From assembly GCA_002497965.1 (NCBI GenBank), contig DAFR01000039.1:1-6901 (forward strand): a stretch of DNA of 6,901 nt. Direction: 5' to 3'. Both the position numbers and the translations under genes were made by a program. Below the pieces are notes generated by a model that saw only the letters and a program-made list of their open reading frames with translations, made no database searches and was not told where the DNA came from. This DNA comes from Methanomicrobiaceae archaeon UBA436 (lineage in GTDB: Archaea > Halobacteriota > Methanomicrobia > Methanomicrobiales > Methanoculleaceae). Numbering within the stretch: the stretch's first letter is position 1; every line of letters begins with the position of its first letter. Positions 1 through 6,739 of this stretch are shown one piece after another.

Positions 1-117
1 ACGCTCTCTGACCGTGTCCACTCCTGTCCGCAGTGTGGGCTCGCGACCAGAACGCGAGCGTTCAACATTATGAGATTGGGGCTGCAATCTCAAGGGCAAT
101 ACCCGGGATGCCTCTGA
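1..117 (+). pseudogene. tnpB: 3' remnant of an IS200/IS605-family tnpB (RNA-guided nuclease)
   Basis: The open frame runs in from the left edge and ends at TGA 115-117. It reads TLSDRVHSCPQCG and then, from base 61, FNIMRLGLQS. This matches the usual end of TnpB/OrfB: a zinc-ribbon CPxCG, then DRDxNAxxNI with the last RuvC aspartate, then RLGLQS. Here the DRDxNA block is out of frame. Bases 42-59 encode RDQNAS in frame 3, while CGL before it and FNI after it lie in frame 1. The frame-1 product therefore lacks the catalytic RuvC III aspartate, and its tail after LGLQS is only a few residues. This is a decayed copy, not a working nuclease. Only the 3' end is visible, so the state of the rest of the gene is unknown. 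Family assignment rests on motif recognition. Confidence 0.72.
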
Positions 118-153
118 TTTACTTCCCGCTTTGCCCCCTTCACCCCCCCCTGC

Positions 154-176
154 GATATAAAAAGTGGTATATACTG
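154..176 (+). promoter_or_regulatory. Probable operon promoter (archaeal TATA box)
   Basis: An AT-rich island in a GC-rich region contains ATATAAAA (155-162), followed closely by GGTATATACT (166-175), which includes the 8-base palindrome GTATATAC (167-174). An archaeal TATA box at 155-162 would place transcription start about 25 nt downstream, near 182-188, giving a leader of about 40 nt before cooF. The second element would shift the start to about 195. No clear purine-rich BRE precedes the first TATA, because the upstream bases are C-rich. A bacterial reading (TTGCCC at 131-136 and TATAAA at 156-161, 19 nt apart) is weaker. No other promoter is evident before the downstream genes. Confidence 0.55.
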
Positions 177-210
177 GGTGTTCGCAAGTAGGGTTTGAGA
201 GTGAGAGGAT

Positions 211-217
211 GAGGAGG
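211..217 (+). promoter_or_regulatory. Shine-Dalgarno site of cooF
   Basis: GAGGAGG ends 8 nt before the ATG at 226. It is the strongest ribosome-binding site in the window and fixes the cooF start. It lies within a purine-rich leader (about 197-217). Confidence 0.8.
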
Positions 218-225
218 CAACACTG

Positions 226-831
226 ATGAAGACCGTGTTTGTAAGACCTGAACTCTGTATCGGGTGCAGGCACTGCGAGATCGCGTGCGCGATCGAGCAC
301 TCGGAGAGCAGGAGATTATTCGATGCAATCCACGAAGAGAAGAGATCGCTGCCGCGCATCCACGTGGAAGTGGGAGTCAACTGCCTGACGTTTCCCAACC
401 GGTGCAGGCACTGCGACCCTGCACCGTGCATGCAGGTCTGCCCGACGGGGTCACTCTGCCGCGACCCCGTCACAGGTTCCGTCGTTGTCCGGTATGACCG
501 GTGCATCGGGTGTGCTGTCTGTGCGATGGCGTGCCCGTTTGGCATCATCCATTTCCAGAGAGTGCACAACCTCGACACCGACCGCGAAGTCAATGCAAAA
601 TGCGACAACTGCATCGAGCGGCAGAAAGGAGGCAGGATCCCGGCCTGTGCCGAGGCCTGCAAGACAGGCGCACTCGAGTTTGGGGACGCAAACGACCTCA
701 TCCGCACAAGCAGGAGGGATTTCACCCTCAGGCTGACCGGGTCGGAAGGAACCGACGTGGAAGTCCCGAAGATCCCGGCGAATGTAGGAGCGTTCCGTGC
801 AATACTGGAAGAGATGGCGAACCTGGGATGA
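226..831 (+). CDS. cooF: CooF-like four-cluster ferredoxin, electron-transfer subunit of CO dehydrogenase
   Basis: This 201-residue protein has the CooF/HycB/DMSO-reductase-B ferredoxin fold and four cysteine quartets for [4Fe-4S] clusters. The sets are C11/C14/C17/C21, C60/C63/C68/C72, C93/C96/C99/C103 and C126/C129/C141/C145. As usual in this family, clusters are probably completed by swapping cysteines between first and last sets. There is no signal peptide or membrane segment, so it should be cytoplasmic. The ATG at 226 follows a strong GAGGAGG site. cooS starts 18 nt after the stop. In known CO dehydrogenase systems CooF takes electrons from the CooS B/D clusters and passes them to a partner. 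Here the obvious partner is the NuoE/F/G-like module encoded downstream, since no hydrogenase is present. The family is certain from the cysteine pattern; the CooF role comes from its position next to cooS. Confidence 0.93.
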   Translation: MKTVFVRPELCIGCRHCEIACAIEHSESRRLFDAIHEEKRSLPRIHVEVGVNCLTFPNRCRHCDPAPCMQVCPTGSLCRDPVTGSVVVRYDRCIGCAVCAMACPFGIIHFQRVHNLDTDREVNAKCDNCIERQKGGRIPACAEACKTGALEFGDANDLIRTSRRDFTLRLTGSEGTDVEVPKIPANVGAFRAILEEMANLG

Positions 832-849
832 AGAAGGAGTAAGATACCA

Positions 850-2739
850 ATGTATGATGCATTCAGAGCAAAGAAACTGGCAGAGCAGAGAGCGCTTGAT
901 GCTACCGACCAGGAGATCATCGCAAAAGCCCTGGAAGACGGCTTAGAGACCGCATGGGACCGGTTTATCGACCAGCAGCCGCAATGCGGGTTCGGGCAGC
1001 TTGGCCTCTGCTGCAACCGGTGTGCCATGGGGCCCTGCCGGATCGAACCGTTCGGCAAGAAACCAGACCGCGGCGTCTGCGGGGCCACCGCGGAGACCAT
1101 CGTGGCGCGGAACCTGCTCGACGACCTCTCAACAGGGGCTGCAGCCCATTCAGACCATGGGCGCGAGGTCCTGGAAGTCCTCCTCGAGACCGCGGTAGGA
1201 AAGAGCCAGGGCTACCAGATCACCGACGAGACCAAATTAAAGGCGATTGCCGCAGAATACGGCATCAACACAGAGAACAGGAAGAAGGAGGAGATCGCAG
1301 AAGACGTTGCCCGTGCAATGCTTGAGGAATACGGAACGCTCAAGAACAGGATCCAGATGACAGAACGGGCTCCGGAGAAGACAAAAGATACATGGAAGAG
1401 ACTGGGCATCGTCCCCCGGAGCGTCGATCGCGAGATCGTGGAGTCCATGCACCGGATCCACATGGGTGTCGGCGCAGACTACGTCAACATCCTCCTGCAT
1501 GCGATGAGAACCTCGCTTGCCGACGGCTGGGGCGGTTCGATGATGGCAACGGAAGGATCCGATATCCTCTTTGGCACACCGGCGCCGCTTCGCAGCCGTG
1601 CTAACCTTGCCACGCTCAAACAGGATATGGTCAACATCGTCCTCCACGGCCACAACCCCATCCTCTCCGATATGATCGTGAAAGCCGCAGACGACCCGCA
1701 GTTGAAAGAGCGTGCCGCCGAGAAGGGTGCAAAGGGCATCAACATAGTGGGCATGTGCTGCACCGGAAATGAGCTCCTCATGCGGCACGGCATCCCGATC
1801 GCTGGGACGTTCCTCGACCAGGAACTCGCGATTGCAACCGGTGCGGTCGAAGTGATGGTCGTCGATTACCAGTGCATCTTCCCATCGATCGCGCAGACCG
1901 CCGCCTGCTACCACACCAAGGTCGTGAGCACGAGCCAGAAGGCCAAGATCCCCGGGACCACCTACCTGGAGTTCAGGCCGGAGACCGCCCTTGATACAGC
2001 GAAAGAGATCGTCGCCCTGGCAATCGACAATTTCCCGAACCGTAACCCTGACCGTGTCAGGATCCCGCAAAAACCCGTCGACCTGATGGCCGGGTTCTCG
2101 GAAGAGGCAATCAGAAAAGCGCTGGGCGGCACCTACAGGCCGCTGATCGATGCGATCGTTGGAGGCAGGATCAGGGGCGCCGTGGGCATCGTTGGCTGCA
2201 ACAACCCGAAGATCAAGCAGGACTACGGCCACGTGACGCTTGCAAAAGAGTTGATCAAACGGGACATCCTCGTCCTCGAGACCGGGTGCGCCGCAATCGC
2301 CTGCGGAAAAGCGGGTCTGCTCGTCCCCGAGGCTGCCGACCTCGCAGGTGACGGCCTCATGTCTGTCTGCAAGGCGCTCGGCATCCCGCCCGTCCTGCAC
2401 ATGGGTTCCTGCGTCGACTGCTCGCGCATCCTCATGCTGGCTGCAAATATCGCAAAGGAACTCGGTGTCGGGATAGGCGACCTCCCCATCGGTGGTGCGG
2501 CACCCGAATGGTATTCCCAGAAAGCCATCTCCATCGGCACCTACTTCGTCTCCTCCGGCGTCTACGTCGTCCTCGGGATCCCGCCGAAGATCTTCGGGAG
2601 CCCGAACGTCACCAACCTCCTCGCCGCCCAACTCACGGATCTCGTGAACGCCTCGTTTGCCGTTGAGCCGGACCCCGTCAAGGCCGCAGACCTGCTCGAA
2701 GCCGAGATCGACCGGAAGAGAAAGGCGCTCGGCATATAA
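850..2739 (+). CDS. cooS: Monofunctional anaerobic Ni-containing carbon monoxide dehydrogenase catalytic subunit
   Basis: This 629-residue protein is close to the usual 620-640 for CooS. It catalyses CO + H2O = CO2 + 2e- + 2H+. From my memory of Carboxydothermus CODH-II numbering, the ligands map as follows. The D-cluster is C46 and C54, shared across the homodimer. The B-cluster is C55/C58/C63/C77 in the CCNRCAMGPCRIEP region. The C-cluster [NiFe4S4] is H268 (HGHNP), C304 (CCTGNE), C342 (DYQC), C450 (GCNN), C480 (ETGC) and C521 (HMGSC). The catalytic lysine is K558 (QKAISIGT). H100 and H103 correspond to the first proton-relay histidines. All of these are present and there is no frame break. 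AAGGAG at 834-839 precedes the ATG by 10 nt. No acetyl-CoA synthase or CdhA-type ferredoxin insert is present, so this is the stand-alone CooS type, not the methanogen Cdh complex. nuoE follows after 13 nt. Confidence 0.97.
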   Translation: MYDAFRAKKLAEQRALDATDQEIIAKALEDGLETAWDRFIDQQPQCGFGQLGLCCNRCAMGPCRIEPFGKKPDRGVCGATAETIVARNLLDDLSTGAAAHSDHGREVLEVLLETAVGKSQGYQITDETKLKAIAAEYGINTENRKKEEIAEDVARAMLEEYGTLKNRIQMTERAPEKTKDTWKRLGIVPRSVDREIVESMHRIHMGVGADYVNILLHAMRTSLADGWGGSMMATEGSDILFGTPAPLRSRANLATLKQDMVNIVLHGHNPILSDMIVKAADDPQLKERAAEKGAKGINIVGMCCTGNELLMRHGIPIAGTFLDQELAIATGAVEVMVVDYQCIFPSIAQTAACYHTKVVSTSQKAKIPGTTYLEFRPETALDTAKEIVALAIDNFPNRNPDRVRIPQKPVDLMAGFSEEAIRKALGGTYRPLIDAIVGGRIRGAVGIVGCNNPKIKQDYGHVTLAKELIKRDILVLETGCAAIACGKAGLLVPEAADLAGDGLMSVCKALGIPPVLHMGSCVDCSRILMLAANIAKELGVGIGDLPIGGAAPEWYSQKAISIGTYFVSSGVYVVLGIPPKIFGSPNVTNLLAAQLTDLVNASFAVEPDPVKAADLLEAEIDRKRKALGI

Positions 2740-2752
2740 ACGGAAAGCCACC

Positions 2753-3238
2753 ATGGACGAAAGAACGCTCGATGCAATCATTGCGCGGCATGACGCCCCG
2801 GCCGGGAAACTCCTCGGGATCCTCGGGGATATCCAGAACCAGGAGGGCTACATCCCGAGGGAGGCGCTCGAGATGCTCTCGGATAAACTGGGCGTCCGCC
2901 TCTCCCACCTCTACAGCCTCGCCACGTTCTATTCCTACTTCAGCTTAAAGCCGGTCGGTGACCATGTCATCACGGTCTGCATGGGAACCGCGTGCCACGT
3001 GAAGGGTGCGCCCCGGATCCTGGAGGCCCTCGAAGGGATGCTCGGGGTAGAGTGCGAGACCACGGAGGATGGCAAGTTCTCCGTCACCACCGACGATAAC
3101 AAATTCACGCTGGATATAGCCCGGTGTTTTGGCGCCTGCAGCATGGCGCCCGTCCTCCGGATTGACGGCAACCTTTACGGGTATGCAGCGGCGGAAGACC
3201 TCCCGGCGATCCTTGCCGAATACGGGTGGAAGGGATGA
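2753..3238 (+). CDS. nuoE: NuoE/HydC-like [2Fe-2S] thioredoxin-fold subunit of the diaphorase module
   Basis: This 161-residue protein is typical for the 24-kDa complex I subunit family (NuoE, HydC, HoxE). An N-terminal helical region contains GDIQNQEGYIP and LYSLATFYSYF. The thioredoxin-like domain carries the [2Fe-2S] ligands C76/C81 (CMGTAC) and C125/C129 (CFGAC). The cluster normally sits beside the flavin of the NuoF partner and relays or stores electrons. The ATG at 2753 is chosen because it begins at the normal family N-terminus and lies 13 nt after cooS. An in-frame ATG at 2657 would overlap cooS by over 80 nt and add unrelated residues. The ribosome-binding site is weak (GGAAAG, 2742-2747), so translation is probably coupled to cooS. 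The stop overlaps the nuoF start in an ATGA. HydC is an equally fitting name. Confidence 0.93.
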   Translation: MDERTLDAIIARHDAPAGKLLGILGDIQNQEGYIPREALEMLSDKLGVRLSHLYSLATFYSYFSLKPVGDHVITVCMGTACHVKGAPRILEALEGMLGVECETTEDGKFSVTTDDNKFTLDIARCFGACSMAPVLRIDGNLYGYAAAEDLPAILAEYGWKG

Positions 3239-4926
3239 AGATCAGAACTGCCGCCGATCTCGAGGCAAAAAAACAGGCCGGATTACGGAAACTCCAGCCT
3301 GGAAAACCCCGTATCGCCGTAGGACTTGCCACCTGCGGGAAGGCGGTCGGCGGCGCGAAGGTATACGAACGCCTCCACGAGATCATAGGGACGGAGAGCC
3401 CCGAGATCGACCTCTCATTGGTTGGATGCATCGGCTACTGCTGTGAAGAACCGCTTGTCAACATCACGCTCCCGGGAAAACCGCTCGTGATCCTGCACAG
3501 GGTCACCGCGGATGATGCAGAAGAGATCGTCCGTGCGGTCGAAGAGGGCGGGTTGCCCGAAGGAAAGGCCCTCTGCCGCATCCCGTCATGGGACCACGTG
3601 ACGGGGTGCACCCTCACTTACGGCGAGGGGTTTGAGCGGATCCCCGCCTACAAGGATGTCCCGTTCTTTTCGCACCAGAAGAAAGTGGTGCTCCGGAACG
3701 CCGGCCTGATCAACCCCGAGGATATCGACGAGTATATCGCGGTCGGGGGGTATGCCGCCGCACAAAAAGCTCTGACCGGCATGAACCCGGATGCCATCAT
3801 AGAAGAGGTGGAGATGTCCGGGCTCCGCGGCAGGGGCGGCGCCGGGTTTCCCACCGGCCTGAAGTGGCGGATCACAAGGGATGCAAAGACCGATAAGAAC
3901 TACATCATCTGCAATGCCGACGAGGGCGACCCCGGGGCCTACATGAACCGGAACGAGATGGAGAGCGACCCCCACATGCTCATCGAGGGCATGATCATAG
4001 GTGCGTATGCCATGGGGGCTGCCGAAGGCCTGATCTATATCCGCGCCGAGTACCCGCTCGCCATACGCCGCCTCGGGATCGCCATCGGCCAGGCCAGGGA
4101 ATACGGCCTCCTCGGCGAGGAGGTCTTCGGCACGGGTTTCTCGTTTGATATAGGGATCGCGACGGGTGCCGGTGCGTTCGTCTGCGGTGAATCGACAGCA
4201 CTTGTCGCCTCCATCGAGGGGAGGGCCGGCCGGCCTCACCCCCGCCCGCCGAGGCTGACCGATATCGGCGGCGGGCTCTTTGGGTATCCAACAGACCTCA
4301 ACAACGTCGAGACCTGGTGCAACGTGCCTGTGATCATCAGCAACGGGAGCGACTGGTATGCACGGATCGGGGCGAAGGGCAACTCCGGCACCAAGGTCTT
4401 CTCACTCGTCGGGAAAGTTGACCGGGTCGGCCTCGTAGAGGTGCCGCTCGGGACGTCCCTCAACACAATAGTGTTTGAGATCGGCAACGGCGGTGCCGGG
4501 GGCAAAAAGGTTAAAGCCGTCCAGACGGGGGGGCCGTCGGGCGGCTGCATCCCGGTGAGGCTCTTTGACACCCCCGTGGATTACGAGAGCCTGAACCGGG
4601 TCGGCTCGATCATGGGTTCGGGGGGCTTGGTCGTCATGGACGAGGATACAGACATGGTGGACATCGCCCGCTACTTCATCAACTTCGCGACGATCGAGTC
4701 ATGCGGGAAATGCGTCCCCTGCCGGGAGGGGCTCAAACACACGCTCCTCCTCCTCAATAAGATCCTGGCAAAGAAAGCGACAAAAAAAGACCTCGAGACC
4801 CTTGCCGACCTCTCCGAGACCATCGCGGCGACGTCGCTCTGCGGGCTCGGCCAGACAGCGCCAAACCCCGTGCTGACGACCCTGGCTTATTTCCGGGAAG
4901 AATACGATGCGCTGGTGGGACCATGA
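3235..4926 (+). CDS. nuoF: NuoF/HydB-like FMN and NAD(P)-binding diaphorase subunit
   Basis: This 563-residue protein exchanges electrons between NAD(P)H and the iron-sulfur chain through FMN. Residues 1-100 form a thioredoxin-like domain with C34, C65, C69 and C70 (GCIGYCCEEP), probably holding a [2Fe-2S] cluster. FMN and nucleotide motifs follow: SGLRGRGGAGFPTGLKW (195-211), CNADEGDPGAYMNR (226-239) and a CGESTAL loop. An SLBB-like region begins near 387. The N3-type [4Fe-4S] ligands are C490/C493/C496 (ESCGKCVPC) and C536 (SLCGLG). The protein stops soon after this, so it lacks the C-terminal two-cluster ferredoxin domain found in many HydB proteins. NAD versus NADP preference cannot be read with confidence. 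ATG 3235 is preferred: it forms an ATGA overlap with nuoE and has GGTGG (3225-3229) just upstream. GTG 3226 would add three residues. The next gene also starts in an ATGA overlap. Confidence 0.94.
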   Translation: MKIRTAADLEAKKQAGLRKLQPGKPRIAVGLATCGKAVGGAKVYERLHEIIGTESPEIDLSLVGCIGYCCEEPLVNITLPGKPLVILHRVTADDAEEIVRAVEEGGLPEGKALCRIPSWDHVTGCTLTYGEGFERIPAYKDVPFFSHQKKVVLRNAGLINPEDIDEYIAVGGYAAAQKALTGMNPDAIIEEVEMSGLRGRGGAGFPTGLKWRITRDAKTDKNYIICNADEGDPGAYMNRNEMESDPHMLIEGMIIGAYAMGAAEGLIYIRAEYPLAIRRLGIAIGQAREYGLLGEEVFGTGFSFDIGIATGAGAFVCGESTALVASIEGRAGRPHPRPPRLTDIGGGLFGYPTDLNNVETWCNVPVIISNGSDWYARIGAKGNSGTKVFSLVGKVDRVGLVEVPLGTSLNTIVFEIGNGGAGGKKVKAVQTGGPSGGCIPVRLFDTPVDYESLNRVGSIMGSGGLVVMDEDTDMVDIARYFINFATIESCGKCVPCREGLKHTLLLLNKILAKKATKKDLETLADLSETIAATSLCGLGQTAPNPVLTTLAYFREEYDALVGP

Positions 4927-5753
4927 TTCAACGGGATGAGAGCGCTGCGCATCTTGCGGTCACCATCAACGGGAAGAAATACAGGGCGGAGGAGGGGGAG
5001 ACCATCCTCTCGGTTGCGATACGGGAGAATATCGAGATCCCGCACCTCTGCTACGAGGCTTCGCTTGACCCCTACGGCGCCTGCCGGCTCTGCATGGTCG
5101 AGGCCGTCAGGAAGGGGAGGAGCGAGATGACCACGGCCTGCACGCTGCGGGCAGCCGAAGGGCTGGAGATCGTGACCGATACCCCACAGATCGTAAAGCA
5201 CCGCAAGATCCTCTTCGAGCTCTACCTTGCAGAGGCGCCCAGATCAGAGGTCATCAAAAAGATGGCAGCCCGCTACGGGGTGACAAAGACACGGTTTTTC
5301 AAGAGGGTCGATCCCGCCGATCCGCTCGGGAACAGGTGCGTCCTTTGCGGGCTCTGTGTCCGGGCATGCAACGAGATCATGGGGGCGGGTGCGATCAACT
5401 TCATCAACCGCGGCCCTTACACGGTGGTCAATACGCCGTATTTCGAGCCGAGCGCGGACTGTCTCGGCTGCGGTGCGTGCGTGAATGTCTGCCCCACCGC
5501 TGCGATCGAGATGGAAGATATAGGGGGCGAGCGGGTCATGAGATCCTGGAGCGGCACAAGCGTCCCGCTGGCGGAGTGTGAATCCTGCGGGAAGTATTAC
5601 GCGCCGAAAGCGCTCGCGGAGTCCATCATCGCCCGGCTGGAGACTCCCTTAAGAGAGGAGACAGCAAAGATCTGCCCGGAGTGCCGGGGAAAACGGATCG
5701 CACGCGAAGAGATCCTTGCAAAGCGCGGGGGTGGAATAGAGCATGCCCGATGA
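4923..5753 (+). CDS. NuoG/HydA N-terminal-like iron-sulfur subunit with a C-terminal CxxC pair, no catalytic domain
   Basis: This 276-residue electron-wiring protein has a plant-type [2Fe-2S] ferredoxin domain at about 12-90, with C43/C54/C57/C73. A helical linker follows. A two-[4Fe-4S] ferredoxin domain comes next, with C139/C142/C145/C149 ([11 protein letters not shown]) and C180/C183/C186/C190 ([11 protein letters not shown]). The C-terminal segment has C219/C222 and C251/C254, two CxxC knuckles 28 residues apart that could bind zinc or another metal. In NuoG and HydA a His-Cys [4Fe-4S] domain (HxxxCxxCxxxxxC) lies in the linker. Here the linker begins [11 protein letters not shown] but has no cysteines, so that cluster is absent. 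There is no H-cluster or molybdopterin domain, so the protein cannot be a hydrogenase or formate dehydrogenase. It probably links CooF/CooS to NuoEF. Start and stop overlap both neighbours (4 nt with nuoF, 11 nt with cooC). No standard symbol is safe. Confidence 0.88.
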   Translation: MIQRDESAAHLAVTINGKKYRAEEGETILSVAIRENIEIPHLCYEASLDPYGACRLCMVEAVRKGRSEMTTACTLRAAEGLEIVTDTPQIVKHRKILFELYLAEAPRSEVIKKMAARYGVTKTRFFKRVDPADPLGNRCVLCGLCVRACNEIMGAGAINFINRGPYTVVNTPYFEPSADCLGCGACVNVCPTAAIEMEDIGGERVMRSWSGTSVPLAECESCGKYYAPKALAESIIARLETPLREETAKICPECRGKRIAREEILAKRGGGIEHAR

Positions 5754-6663
5754 CGGGGCCAGGGAGAGAAAGATTCTTGATGCTGCCCATAAAATCCAGC
5801 AAAACACCCGGAAAGCGACCGAGAAAGGGTTTCGGATCATCATCAGCGGGAAAGGGGGTGTCGGGAAGACCACGATCACCGCCCTCCTGGCCCGCATTTT
5901 TGCAGAGAAGGGATTCACCACCCTTGCCGTTGATGAAGACCCCCAGATGAACCTCCCGTTCGCAGCAGGGATACCGTGGGACGAGAGGGGCCGGATCGTC
6001 CCGCTGACACAAAACCTGGATTACGTGGAGGAAAAAACCGGTGCACGCCCCGGCGAGGGCTGGGGTCTCATGCTGACGCTGAACCCCGACGTCTCCGACG
6101 TGGTGGAGCGGTTCGGGGTGAGAGCGCCCGGCGGGGTGAACATACTTGTTATGGGGACGGTCGTGCAGGCGGCAAGCGGCTGCCTCTGCCCCGAGAACAC
6201 CCTCCTTGAGTCCGTCATCAGGTATATCAACCTCCGCGAGGGGGAGGTCATCCTCATGGACACCCCTGCCGGGGTGGAGCATTTCGGCCGGTCGATTGCA
6301 AAGGGTTTTCACCAGGCGGTGATTGTCACCGACCCGAGCTTCAACTCGGTGCAGGTGGCGGAGCACCTGGCGCGCCTGGCAAAAGAACTGAGCATCCCTT
6401 CGGTTCACCTCGTGATCAACCGGGTGCGTTCGAAAGATGATACAGTGAAAGTCCGGGAGATCCTGGGCGAGAGCATGAACCTCTTTTCGGAGCAGTTTTT
6501 CCTCCCCTACGAGGAGGACGTGATCCGGTGCGAACCCGGTGTTGAGCCGCTGCTGGAGAGAGCATCGCCGTTTATGGAAGGCATAAGGAGCCTCCAGGAG
6601 ACCCTGGAGGAATACGGAAACGAAACGCGAGGGAGGGGGACTGCAACAAGTTTTGATGCTTGA
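5743..6663 (+). CDS. cooC: CooC-type ATPase for nickel insertion into CO dehydrogenase
   Basis: This 306-residue MinD/NifH-like (SIMIBI) ATPase matures the CooS C-cluster. The deviant Walker [10 protein letters not shown] (36-44) carries signature lysine K37. VDEDPQMNL (63-71) is the switch I region. C147-L-C149 is the CxC motif that binds metal at the CooC dimer interface. DTPAGVEHF (173-181) is the Walker A'/switch II region. NRVR near 226 fits the base-recognition position. Most CooC proteins begin at the P-loop strand and run about 250-270 residues. This one has about 29 charged, helix-prone residues before the first strand. No internal ATG exists before residue 69, so the extension is probably real. 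GGGGTGG (5727-5733) provides a ribosome-binding site and supports ATG 5743, which overlaps the previous gene by 11 nt. CooT and CooJ are not encoded in the window. Confidence 0.95.
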   Translation: MPDDGARERKILDAAHKIQQNTRKATEKGFRIIISGKGGVGKTTITALLARIFAEKGFTTLAVDEDPQMNLPFAAGIPWDERGRIVPLTQNLDYVEEKTGARPGEGWGLMLTLNPDVSDVVERFGVRAPGGVNILVMGTVVQAASGCLCPENTLLESVIRYINLREGEVILMDTPAGVEHFGRSIAKGFHQAVIVTDPSFNSVQVAEHLARLAKELSIPSVHLVINRVRSKDDTVKVREILGESMNLFSEQFFLPYEEDVIRCEPGVEPLLERASPFMEGIRSLQETLEEYGNETRGRGTATSFDA

Positions 6664-6669
6664 ACCTGC

Positions 6670-6697
6670 CGGCGCCAGAAATACACCCTGGTCGCCG
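6670..6697 (+). terminator. Hairpin just after cooC, possible transcript 3' end
   Basis: CGGCGCCAG (6670-6678) can pair with CTGGTCGCCG (6688-6697) to give a 9-bp stem with one bulged T and a 9-nt loop. It starts 7 nt after the cooC stop. No T-tract follows, so it is not a standard intrinsic terminator. It may protect the mRNA end, or simply reflect high GC content. Confidence 0.3.
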
Positions 6698-6739
6698 TCG
6701 AGTCCCCACTGAACCGGGTCGATGGCTGCATGCCGCAAG

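Noticed and set aside
94..136. Inverted repeat GGGCAA (94-99) and TTGCCC (131-136)
   Set aside because: It is only six base pairs with a 31-nt spacer in a GC-rich region. This is as expected by chance and has no IS-end signature.
90..1100. - strand open frame of 336 codons opposite cooF and the cooS start
   Set aside because: It is antisense to the cooF cysteine motifs and the cooS metal-binding region, and covers the promoter. No family features are visible.
850..2739. Alternative identity as the CdhA subunit of the methanogen acetyl-CoA decarbonylase/synthase complex
   Set aside because: The length (629) and ligand spacing follow CooS. The additional ferredoxin-type clusters of CdhA are absent, and no cdhB-E genes are nearby.
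2657..2752. Longer nuoE starting at an in-frame ATG inside cooS
   Set aside because: The extra 32 residues are encoded by the cooS 3' end in another frame, are arginine/serine-rich, and do not match the NuoE N-terminus. ATG 2753 lies at the expected position.
1237..2781. Long - strand open frame (514 codons) opposite cooS
   Set aside because: It is antisense to a gene with every catalytic ligand in place. Its composition (many D, G, R, H and V residues) is what a GC-rich antisense frame gives, and no domain is recognisable.
5626..6738. - strand open frame of 370 codons opposite cooC and the downstream hairpin
   Set aside because: It overlaps the well-supported cooC along its length, has no recognisable motif, and fits GC-driven absence of stops.
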